Shown piece by piece: positions 57,207 through 64,000 of a DNA stretch of 64,000 nt. Every line of letters starts with the position of its first letter. Within the stretch, counting starts at the first letter, position 1. Position numbers and translations under genes: made by a program. The notes under the pieces were generated by a model. That model saw only the letters and a program-made list of their open reading frames with translations. It searched no databases and had not been told where the DNA came from. The stretch spans positions 1 through 64,000 of the forward strand of contig CANKHA010000013.1 of NCBI GenBank assembly GCA_947481685.1. Reading direction: 5' to 3'. The stretch is from Bradyrhizobiaceae bacterium (GTDB taxonomy: Bacteria; Pseudomonadota; Alphaproteobacteria; Rhizobiales; Xanthobacteraceae).

Positions 57207-57282
57207 TGGCAGGAGTGGCAGGACTCGAACCTGCAACCCCCGGTTTTGGAGACCGGTGCTCTACCAATTGAGCTACACTCCT
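57207..57282 (-). tRNA. tRNA-Trp (anticodon CCA)
   Basis: The minus strand reads AGGAGTGTAGCTCAATTGG at the 5' end and ends CACTCCTGCCA. The acceptor stem AGGAGTG pairs with CACTCCT. The anticodon stem CCGGT/ACCGG encloses loop CTCCAAA, with anticodon CCA. The T arm GGTTCGAGTCC is standard and CCA is encoded. It lies 106 bases upstream of secE, as in many proteobacteria. Confidence 0.97.
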
Positions 57283-57593
57283 CCAGAAGCGGAAGCGGCG
57301 GGCCAAAGTGGTCCGCCGCAAGCCTATTCTGCATGATCGGCCACGCCTTTGCAAGCCCGGGAGACCCTCCCCGGCCTTGCAAAAGGCCATTCAATATCCC
57401 TGAAGCGGCCTTTGACCGCGGATCGGGCCGTGGCCTCCGGCTCGAACGCGAACGTGGAGCCTAGCCGGGCTGGGGGGCTGGGGTACCACGGCAGTTCCAT
57501 AGGCCAGGACATCGGTGATCCCGGGCGCAACTCCGCTGGCGTCGTAACGTATGGTCCCTCCGGCCCCCGGCCTAACGGCGCACATAAGCGCCG
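57283..57593. other. 311-base intergenic region before tRNA-Trp
   Basis: On the minus strand TTGCAA (57349-57354) and CAGAAT (57326-57331), 17 bases apart, may be the tRNA-Trp promoter. A 7-bp stem, ACGGCGC (57575-57581) with GCGCCGT (57588-57594), overlaps the cupin stop and may end that gene's transcription, though without a T-tract. Small frames here lack ribosome-binding sites and are not called. Confidence 0.4.
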
Positions 57594-58094
57594 TCAGTCC
57601 TTGGAGATCACGCCTTCGTAACGGTCCGAGGTATGGATCTGGTAGCGCTGCGGGGAGGAATCGGTACGGCCGCTGCTGTCCGTACCGCTGTCGGCATAGG
57701 CGCCAACCTGAAGGATCTCGAGATCCTCATCCCCGACGTTCTCGAACCAGTAGCGTGAATAGCGCGGAGTCATGGTGCCTTCATGCGGCCCAAACTCGCC
57801 GATCAGCACATCGCCCGGCCCGTAGAAGCGAACGCGGCCCTTCAGCACCATCCAGAAGCTCGCGGCATTGGTATGGTAATGCAGGTTATTCTCGCCGCCG
57901 TTCTTCTTCACGATCTGAACAACACCGCGCACGATGTCGGACTTGCCGAGATTGACGCGGCCCTTGGCGCTCTTGCCGCCGGTTGGCTTCTCGTATTTGA
58001 AGCTTTTGACAGTCGCTTCAGCCGCCAGATGGCGCTTCAGCATTTCCTCATCCGGTACGGCGATTTCGTGGGTGGCTTGTGCTGCGTCGGACAT
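57594..58094 (-). CDS. Cupin-domain protein
   Basis: A 166-residue protein with a single cupin barrel: GGENNLHYHTNAASFWMVLK (65-84) covers motif 1 with the HxH metal pair, and GEFGPHEGTMTPRYSRYWFE covers motif 2. The glutamate that usually follows HxH by four residues is replaced by a hydrophobic residue, so the metal site is incomplete or different. The role is unknown; such proteins are often isomerases, dioxygenases or sensors. It is the last gene behind a TctC receptor, 30 bases away. Confidence 0.8.
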   Translation of the reverse strand: MSDAAQATHEIAVPDEEMLKRHLAAEATVKSFKYEKPTGGKSAKGRVNLGKSDIVRGVVQIVKKNGGENNLHYHTNAASFWMVLKGRVRFYGPGDVLIGEFGPHEGTMTPRYSRYWFENVGDEDLEILQVGAYADSGTDSSGRTDSSPQRYQIHTSDRYEGVISKD

Positions 58095-58124
58095 TGTTTG
58101 CTCCCTTTTAATTTGCGTTTCGAA

Positions 58125-59150
58125 CTAGCGGCCGCCAAGCGCCTCACGCGCTGCTGCGATTGCTTCGGGTGGCGAGGCAAACGCCTTGGCCAGCGTTGCC
58201 GTCATCTCCTCACCCATAACGGGGTCGAGACCCATGTTACGCCGTTTGATCTCGGCGATAAACTCCGGGTCAGCGACCGTTGCCTTGAAGGCGTCGCGGA
58301 TTTCCTTGACCCGCGCGGGCGGAACGTTGGGCGGCATCACTACCGGGCGATCCAGCCCTTGCGACACCGTCATCAACTCCAGTGTCATGCGCGTCGCATC
58401 GTCCTTTGCAAATTCCATCACCGTAGGCGTATCGGGAAAATCCGGGTGCCGCTTCAGTGAGATCACGATCGGCGCGACGATCTTGTGGTCGGTCAGCCAT
58501 TCAGGACGCGTCGCCCTGATATTGGACATCTGCCCGCCGCAACGGCCATCGACCTCGCCGCGCTCCATCGCAAGATAGATTTCGGTGCCGTCCTTGTAGC
58601 CCGCCACGATCTTGATCTTGGTTCCGAACAGCTTGTTGAGCAGCGCCGGATAGGCATCCATCTGCGAACCCGCGCCGGAGCTGCCGACGGTTGAAACTTT
58701 CTCCAGCAAATCCTTCCAGGTCTTCACCTCGCCCTTCGCCCACATCAGGCAAACGCCGGGCGCACGGTCGAAAGCGCCAATCCAGTTGAACTTCATCGTG
58801 TCGAAGCGAACGCCCTGCGTTCCCCACATCGGCGACAGCGGTATAGTCGAATGAATCATCCCGATGTACGTGCCGTCCTGCGGCGCATTGGTATAAAGAT
58901 AGTTCGTGGCGTTGAGTCCGCCTGCCCCCGGCATGCTTTGAACCAGGAAGGTAGGATTGCCAGCGATATGCTTGCCCATGAAGTCGGCGAGCGCGCGCGC
59001 ATATTCCATATAGCCACCGGCCACGCCGGCGCTGATGATCAGGCGGATCTGCTTGTCTTTGTAAAACGGCGCGTTCGCTTGCGCCCAACTGACGGATGGC
59101 AATGCCACAGCCATCGAAGCGCCGAGTAACAGCCCTAAGCCAATCCGCAT
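58125..59150 (-). CDS. Tripartite tricarboxylate transporter (TctC/Bug) receptor
   Basis: A 341-residue periplasmic binding protein from ATG 59150 (GGGAGG 10 bases upstream). The signal peptide MRIGLGLLLGASMAVALPSV is cut near SWAQA (25). Bug motifs are KQIRLIISAGVAGGYMEYAR and SMPGAGGLNATNYLY. It resembles the receptor at 40830-41837 but is clearly diverged (GVAGGYMEYA against GAGGGYDVTA). No TctAB genes are near. It follows CapA-like and enolase-superfamily genes after 131 bases. Confidence 0.88.
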   Translation of the reverse strand: MRIGLGLLLGASMAVALPSVSWAQANAPFYKDKQIRLIISAGVAGGYMEYARALADFMGKHIAGNPTFLVQSMPGAGGLNATNYLYTNAPQDGTYIGMIHSTIPLSPMWGTQGVRFDTMKFNWIGAFDRAPGVCLMWAKGEVKTWKDLLEKVSTVGSSGAGSQMDAYPALLNKLFGTKIKIVAGYKDGTEIYLAMERGEVDGRCGGQMSNIRATRPEWLTDHKIVAPIVISLKRHPDFPDTPTVMEFAKDDATRMTLELMTVSQGLDRPVVMPPNVPPARVKEIRDAFKATVADPEFIAEIKRRNMGLDPVMGEEMTATLAKAFASPPEAIAAAREALGGR

Positions 59151-59281
59151 CGCATAACCTCCCTGGATCTTATTTTTGAGGCATTCTAGACGCCTGCGGC
59201 CAGAGAAGAAAACCATAGATTGCTATTTTTGCGCTGCACATCGCCGGGTAATAAGCCTCGCCGTCACATTTGAGGCTGCAA

Positions 59282-60655
59282 TCAAGTCCGGGCTTCGATT
59301 GCGATGACGCCAATGCCGTTTTCGTTGCGAACCTCAACGCCATACATCTTGGACAAATCCGCGACGCGGGCGATCACGCGGTCGGCGATCGCGCCGGTCG
59401 CAAGCATCGGGCGGCCGCGCTGGCCAAGCGAGGCACCGAACCCCTGCTCGATCGGATAAACCCGGATCTCGGCGGCAGCGCCGTTTCTGAACTCGCAGGT
59501 CACCGCGATATTCTCCCAGAAGCCTTCGTGCGCGATGTGGCCCTTGGTGCCGCCGCCGGTGCGGGCGTCGAGAAAGTCGGACGGGGTGGCATCGTGACCA
59601 AGGCCGAACCGCGCATAGGCCTCCGCCGGGAAGCTGCGCACGCTTTCGTTCTGGAAGATGAAATTGCCGACCGAATAGAGGATCGGCTTGCCCTTGTAGA
59701 TCTCCATGCCGAGCGGCGTGTGCGAGCCGTGACCGACGAAGATGTCGGCACCCGCATCGATGCACTGGCGCGCGAAGGCCGGCACGAAATCCGCCGGCTC
59801 CTTGAGATCGATCTTGGTTGCAGCCGAAGCGACGCTGTTGTGCGCGAATTGATGGCTGTGAAAGCTGACCAGCACCCAGTCGGCCTGACGCCGCGCCTCC
59901 CGGATCCAGCGCAGGTTGTCTTCGACGTCCGTAGCGTCCGCGGTGCTGCTTGCGCCGAACGATCCAGAATTGACGACGCGCGTGCCGAACAATTGCAGTT
60001 CGCCGCGCACTTCATCCGGCGCTTCCGATTCGGAAAAGAAGTGGGTGCGGTTGCGCTTGCGGGTCTGATTGAAGCCAAGTCCCTCGGACATTGTATCGAG
60101 GGCTTTGAAGGTCGCATCGTCGACCGAGTATGTCGTCTCTGAATTGAGCGGATTGATGCCGGGGCGTCCGCGCATATCCGGCCGCTGGGGACTCGCCGCA
60201 TTCCACGGACGATAGGTTGCCGTGGTTGCGATAAGCGCCACCCGTCCTCCGCGTGTGTCGAGATAGCCGGGCCGCCGCGCCTCCGCGAGGTTCTGGCCGC
60301 TGCCGGCGAACATGATGCCGGCCTCACCCAGATGCCGGGCCGTCGCCATCAACCCACCCTCGCCGTAATCATAGGCGTGGTTGTTAGCGGTCGAGACCAT
60401 GTTGACGCCGAGCCAGGAAAGATCGGCGAGCAACTCCGGCGAAGTCGTCATGTAGGTGCCGCGCGTGACGCCCGGTGTGCCTTCGTCAGGCCGTCGCACG
60501 ACAGACTCCATATTGACGAAGCCCGCGTCGCATCCGCGAAACAGATCGCGCAAGGCAAGAAAGGCGGGCTCGTCGAACAGCGAGAGCCGGCGTGTCAGCA
60601 TGCAGTCGCCCGCGAGCGCAACGCGGAAGTTTCCCTTGGCAGCTTCATAGGCCAT
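59282..60655 (-). CDS. CapA/PgsA-type metallophosphoesterase
   Basis: A 457-residue protein from ATG 60655 (AAGGAG 9 bases upstream). The metallophosphatase pattern is clear: ALAGDCMLTRRL (14-23, metal Asp17), FVNMESVV (46-53), STANNHAYDYG (88-98), SFHSHQ, and GHGSHTPLG followed by YSVGNFIFQNES. CapA homologues act in poly-gamma-glutamate capsule formation, but those have an N-terminal membrane anchor; none is seen here, so this one is probably cytosolic. Its position between an enolase-superfamily enzyme and a receptor suggests a catabolic or esterase role. Confidence 0.85.
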   Translation of the reverse strand: MAYEAAKGNFRVALAGDCMLTRRLSLFDEPAFLALRDLFRGCDAGFVNMESVVRRPDEGTPGVTRGTYMTTSPELLADLSWLGVNMVSTANNHAYDYGEGGLMATARHLGEAGIMFAGSGQNLAEARRPGYLDTRGGRVALIATTATYRPWNAASPQRPDMRGRPGINPLNSETTYSVDDATFKALDTMSEGLGFNQTRKRNRTHFFSESEAPDEVRGELQLFGTRVVNSGSFGASSTADATDVEDNLRWIREARRQADWVLVSFHSHQFAHNSVASAATKIDLKEPADFVPAFARQCIDAGADIFVGHGSHTPLGMEIYKGKPILYSVGNFIFQNESVRSFPAEAYARFGLGHDATPSDFLDARTGGGTKGHIAHEGFWENIAVTCEFRNGAAAEIRVYPIEQGFGASLGQRGRPMLATGAIADRVIARVADLSKMYGVEVRNENGIGVIAIEART

Positions 60656-60668
60656 CGGCGGCGACTCC

Positions 60669-61817
60669 TTAAAAGGCAAACGTCTCGAGTTTTTTCTGAT
60701 CGATCCCCGCGCCAAAGCCCGGCGCGTCGGATGGCGTGAGCGTGCCGTCCTTGAAGTTGAATTCGCCGGCGAAGGCATCGTCGGTCAGCTTGTCGAAAAA
60801 ATGCGTCTCGGCAGGATATGGCGCGAGCCAGGGCAACGCCGCGCGGAAATGCATGCGCGCCATCGCTCCGATCCGGCTCTCGGAATCGGTGCCGATCACC
60901 ACCGGCAGGCCCGCCGCTTCCGCCACGGCTGCGATCTTCAGCGATTGCGTGAAGCCGGTGCGGCGCGGCTTGATGCTGACGCCCCCCACCGAACCGAGCC
61001 GGATATGGAGTTGAACGTCATCAAGCGACTGCAGACATTGATCGCCGAGCAAAGGCACCGGCAGATGCGGTGCGAAGGCTGCCTGACGCAACGGATCGGC
61101 AAACTTGCAGGGCTCCTCGATGAACATCGCGCCGTAGTCGGCAACTCGCGCCAGAATGTTACGCGCCTCGCCTTCTGAATAACTGCCGTTGCCATCGACA
61201 TAGAGAAACGCATCATCGCCGAGCGCCTTGCGCGTGTCCTCGACCAGCCGCACATCTTCCATGCTGCGCCGCCATGTCTTAAGCTTCATGGAATTGTAGC
61301 CGCGCTCCTCGTGCTTGCTCACCGCTTCCGCAACCATGGCCTCACGCGTCGATTTGCCGTGAACGAGCCAAGTCAGCGGCACCGGCTTCGGTTTGGCAGC
61401 GCCCAGCAATCGCCACACCGGTTGATTCAGGATCTTGCCCTTGAGATCCCACAGCGCGACGTCGATCAGCGCCTTCGCCGAGCGACAGAACTTCACGCCG
61501 TTCATGGCTTCGAGCGCGGAAAGATGCGCGAGGGGATCGAGACCGATCAGGCGCGGCTTGAACAGCGTATCGATCGTGGTGGCGAGCGCCTTGGCATCCT
61601 CGCCGTGCTGCTCCGGGCGGCACACCGACTCCGCGATCCCCTCCTGACCGTCGTCGGTGATGATCCGGAGCAAGGCGTATTCGCCGCGGTCCTGGGTCAC
61701 CGCGCGAAAGTTGACCACGCTGCGATACGGCAACAGCAGTTTGTGGACGATGACGTCCTTGATCTTCAGGTCGCTCGGCCCGCTGTCGGGAAGCTGCTGT
61801 CGGGAAGGCGTTGCCAT
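60669..61817 (-). CDS. Enolase-superfamily enzyme, muconate-lactonizing subgroup
   Basis: A 382-residue protein with capping domain (18-140) and TIM barrel. The barrel shows K-x-K (SMKLKTW, Lys178 and Lys180), metal ligands Asp208 (VDGNGSY), Glu234 (IEEP) and Asp259 (LGDQ), and a second lysine (SIKPRR, Lys283). The two-lysine layout is that of the MLE subgroup: cycloisomerases, dipeptide or amino-acid racemases, succinylbenzoate synthases and 4R-hydroxyproline betaine epimerases. The specific reaction is unknown. It lies between an ABC permease gene (14 bases) and CapA-like gene (13 bases), one transcription unit. Confidence 0.88.
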   Translation of the reverse strand: MATPSRQQLPDSGPSDLKIKDVIVHKLLLPYRSVVNFRAVTQDRGEYALLRIITDDGQEGIAESVCRPEQHGEDAKALATTIDTLFKPRLIGLDPLAHLSALEAMNGVKFCRSAKALIDVALWDLKGKILNQPVWRLLGAAKPKPVPLTWLVHGKSTREAMVAEAVSKHEERGYNSMKLKTWRRSMEDVRLVEDTRKALGDDAFLYVDGNGSYSEGEARNILARVADYGAMFIEEPCKFADPLRQAAFAPHLPVPLLGDQCLQSLDDVQLHIRLGSVGGVSIKPRRTGFTQSLKIAAVAEAAGLPVVIGTDSESRIGAMARMHFRAALPWLAPYPAETHFFDKLTDDAFAGEFNFKDGTLTPSDAPGFGAGIDQKKLETFAF

Positions 61818-61831
61818 GGTGTGCGGTCCTT

Positions 61832-63604
61832 CTAGCCTTCTTTTTCGCGCGTCAGACGGTCGAGCGCCAGCAGCATCATAACAAGCGCAAGCTGGATCAG
61901 CGAGGTTGCAGCCAATGTCCCCATGTCGCCGGTCTCATAATAGTGCAGCAGCGTCACCGTCAGCGTCTCGGTATCGTCGCGGTAGAGCAGCAACGGGATG
62001 GTGAGATCGCGCGCAGCAATCGCGAAGACGATGACAAAAGCCGCAAGCGCTCCCCGGCGCATGAGCGGCGCCAAAATATAGCGCACCGTGCGCAACCATG
62101 AACCGCCATGCACCCGGGAGGATTCCTCGAGTTCCGGGCTGATCTGATGAATCGCAGACTGCATGGTCGCCGCGCCTAACGGCAGGCCTTTGACGATGAA
62201 GCCAATGATGATGACCAGCGCGGTGCCGTAGAGGTTGAACGGCTGCGGCGGCAGGGCCCAGGCCCACAACAGCGCGAGGCCCATCACCACCCCTGGCAAC
62301 GTCCATGGCGCCCAGGCCATCAGTTCGAGCGCGTAGCCGAGCCAGTGACGCGTGCGCACCCGGATATAGCCGACGAGGCCGCCGATCACGACGACGGCGG
62401 AAGCGGCAATGGTGGCGTATATGATTGTATTCTTGAAACCGTTCAGCGCGCGTCCGTTATTGATGACGTTCGACCAGTTCTTTAGCGTCACGTATTGCCA
62501 GCCATAGAGACCGAAGATTTCGAAGAACGAGTTGAACACGATCTGCGCAATCGGGATTACAACCGCGAGCAGAAAATAGATCACAAACAGGGCGAAGATG
62601 CTCCAACGTAAAACGCCGGGGAGCCGAAGCCGCGTCGGCCGGTAGCCCTTGCCGGTCACGACGGTGAAACGGCGGCCACCAAGCTTGCGCCACTGCACGA
62701 CGAGCAACGCAAAGGTCACCACGATCAGGATCACCGAAAGCGCGGTCGCCGCGCCATATTCCGGCGGATGCCGGTAGGACAGCATCCGGTAAATCTCGTT
62801 GGCGAAGACATAGACCCCACCCGGATTGCCGAACAGCAGCGGGTTCTCGAACGATTCCAGCCCGTGAATGAAAACCAGCAAAGAAATGCTCAGGATTGCC
62901 GGCGCAAGCATAGGGAAAGTGATCGTCATCATCACCTTGAGTTTGCTCGCACCAAGAGTGATCGCGGCCTCCTCATAGGACGCATCCATCTGCTTGAAGA
63001 AGCCGACCAGCATCAGGAAGATGAAGGAGATCGAGCCCAATGCCGAATGGAAGATAAGCCCGCCCCAGCCGTAGAGATTGATCACCGGCCCCTGGATGCC
63101 GAAGAACTGCGTCGCAAGTTGATTGATCACCCCATTCTGCGGATTGCCGAGCATCAGCCAGCCGAATCCCGTCAACAGGTCGGGAATGAAGAACGGGATC
63201 GGAATCATCCAGCCCATCAGGCCCGCAAACGGCACATCGGTGCGCGCCACCGCCCATGCAAACAACAGCGCGAAGAACAACGCGATTGCCAATCGTGCCG
63301 TGGCGAAGATCACGCTGTTGAGCATGATCGGCAAAAGGTCCCAGGAACCAAGCCAGACCGCGTAGTTCGCCAGTGTGAAGTTGCCAAGCCGGCCCGGCTG
63401 TCCGGTGAAGAAGCTCGACGTCAGCAGCACCGCGAAGGGATAAAACACCAACACGATGAGGAGAACGGCCAGCAGCAGATAGAACACCACCGGCGGAATG
63501 CCGAGCCGCGCGATCCACGGGGTTCGAAGCACGCCGATGCGAGTGGCTCTCCCGGCAACCTCGCCCTCGCCTAGCGTTGTCGCTATCCCCACCTGAACGC
63601 TCAT
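61832..63604 (-). CDS. ABC transporter permease, two fused permease domains (FbpB/phosphonate type)
   Basis: A 590-residue inner-membrane protein with about twelve hydrophobic segments in two homologous halves, each with the EAA loop: YEEAAITLGASKLKVMMTIT near 220 and LEESSRVHGGSWLRTVRYIL near 510. Fused permeases are typical of ferric iron and 2-aminoethylphosphonate importers of this type. ATG 63604 overlaps the ATPase stop as ATGA. Confidence 0.9.
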   Translation of the reverse strand: MSVQVGIATTLGEGEVAGRATRIGVLRTPWIARLGIPPVVFYLLLAVLLIVLVFYPFAVLLTSSFFTGQPGRLGNFTLANYAVWLGSWDLLPIMLNSVIFATARLAIALFFALLFAWAVARTDVPFAGLMGWMIPIPFFIPDLLTGFGWLMLGNPQNGVINQLATQFFGIQGPVINLYGWGGLIFHSALGSISFIFLMLVGFFKQMDASYEEAAITLGASKLKVMMTITFPMLAPAILSISLLVFIHGLESFENPLLFGNPGGVYVFANEIYRMLSYRHPPEYGAATALSVILIVVTFALLVVQWRKLGGRRFTVVTGKGYRPTRLRLPGVLRWSIFALFVIYFLLAVVIPIAQIVFNSFFEIFGLYGWQYVTLKNWSNVINNGRALNGFKNTIIYATIAASAVVVIGGLVGYIRVRTRHWLGYALELMAWAPWTLPGVVMGLALLWAWALPPQPFNLYGTALVIIIGFIVKGLPLGAATMQSAIHQISPELEESSRVHGGSWLRTVRYILAPLMRRGALAAFVIVFAIAARDLTIPLLLYRDDTETLTVTLLHYYETGDMGTLAATSLIQLALVMMLLALDRLTREKEG

Positions 63605-64000
63605 TGCGGGCTCGGCCGGTAGAGGACCATATCCTCCGGAGCAATCGACAGCATCACCTCGGCGCCCGGACCGACCGTGACATCCGTCGATGACTCGACC
63701 TTCAGCGATGTCGCATCGTTGATCGCCACCAGATACTCCGCGCGATTGCCGACATAGGCGCGCCCGAGCACGCGGCCGGCCAAATGCACAGCATGCGCGG
63801 AGCGTGCGCCAGCTCTTTCGCCGCTGCCGATCTCGATCTTCTCGGGACGCACGAACAGGCTCGCCGCCGGCGAAAGGTCAGCGTTCGCTGCCGCCTTTGT
63901 CTTGCGCGCAGGTTCGGTACGGATCGAGCTTGCAGGAATTTGCACTTCCCTCGCCTCGCCGCCCGAATGCAGCGTCAGCCGTGCGCCCGACGGCTGCCAG
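63601..64000 (-). CDS. ABC transporter ATP-binding protein, C-terminal TOBE region (5' end beyond window)
   Basis: The open frame on the minus strand continues past the window edge; 133 codons are visible, with no Walker motifs in view. The sequence has the TOBE domain style of PotA/FbpC ATPases: SLFVRPEKIEIG, then GRVLGRAYVGNRAEYLVAI and VMLSIAPEDMVLYRP at the end. It would power import together with the fused permease. The substrate-binding protein is not in view. Confidence 0.85.
   Translation of the reverse strand, partial: WQPSGARLTLHSGGEAREVQIPASSIRTEPARKTKAAANADLSPAASLFVRPEKIEIGSGERAGARSAHAVHLAGRVLGRAYVGNRAEYLVAINDATSLKVESSTDVTVGPGAEVMLSIAPEDMVLYRPSPQ

Overview
The window is a chromosomal segment of a GC-rich alphaproteobacterium, most likely of the order Hyphomicrobiales (Rhizobiales), in the neighbourhood of Bradyrhizobium, Rhodopseudomonas or Pseudolabrys. 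The signs are the ribosomal, rpoBC and str/S10/spc/alpha gene sequences and order, an ATP12-type F1-ATPase assembly chaperone, several Bug/TctC-type receptors, and palindromic intergenic repeats of the kind common in rhizobial genomes (1742-1791, 1807-1850, 15195-15243). This placement is inferred from recognised sequence style; no database search was possible.

Left edge (1-1340): the start of a glycosyltransferase gene cut by the window edge, an IS3-type orfA remnant and a frameshifted AlpA-like excision regulator lie directly beyond the 3' end of a tRNA-Leu(GAG) gene. This looks like the scar of an integrated element. Next (1460-9830) comes mixed housekeeping: a single-domain FliN-like protein, lipB, an acylphosphatase with a membrane protein, a two-gene unit for a Tat-exported thiamine pyrophosphate (TPP) enzyme and a c-type cytochrome, a 1-Cys peroxiredoxin, an esterase, a small membrane protein, an EamA exporter and ATP12.

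9939-14598 is a tight three-gene operon for a 2-oxoacid oxidoreductase (gamma-alpha fusion and beta subunits) with a GltD-like FAD/Fe-S electron-transfer subunit. 14609-21241, all on the minus strand, holds a secreted protein, an RluC/D-type pseudouridine synthase with a long basic N-terminal extension, rarA, a DegP/Q-type protease, a diheme cytochrome c and an ankyrin-repeat protein.

21241-40175 is the ribosomal supercluster on the minus strand: rpsL-rpsG-fusA-tuf, then the S10, spc and alpha operons to rplQ. A strong promoter lies at 40451-40479, an internal one before rpsM at 23837-23866, and a terminator at 21183-21216. 45060-57282 is the second translation/transcription block: tRNA-Trp, secE, nusG, rplKA, rplJL, rpoB, rpoC, ending in a strong terminator at 45008-45036.

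Two accessory catabolic clusters flank the rpo block. At 40830-44875 are a TctC receptor, a cytosolic TPP enzyme and a Rieske oxygenase. At 57594-64000 are ABC importer parts, a muconate-lactonizing-type enolase-superfamily enzyme, a CapA-type metallophosphoesterase, another TctC receptor and a cupin. Both appear built to take up and degrade small carboxylates whose identity cannot be read from the sequence. The features with most novelty are the Tat-exported TPP enzyme with its cytochrome (3550-5864) and the 57.6-64.0 kb cluster.
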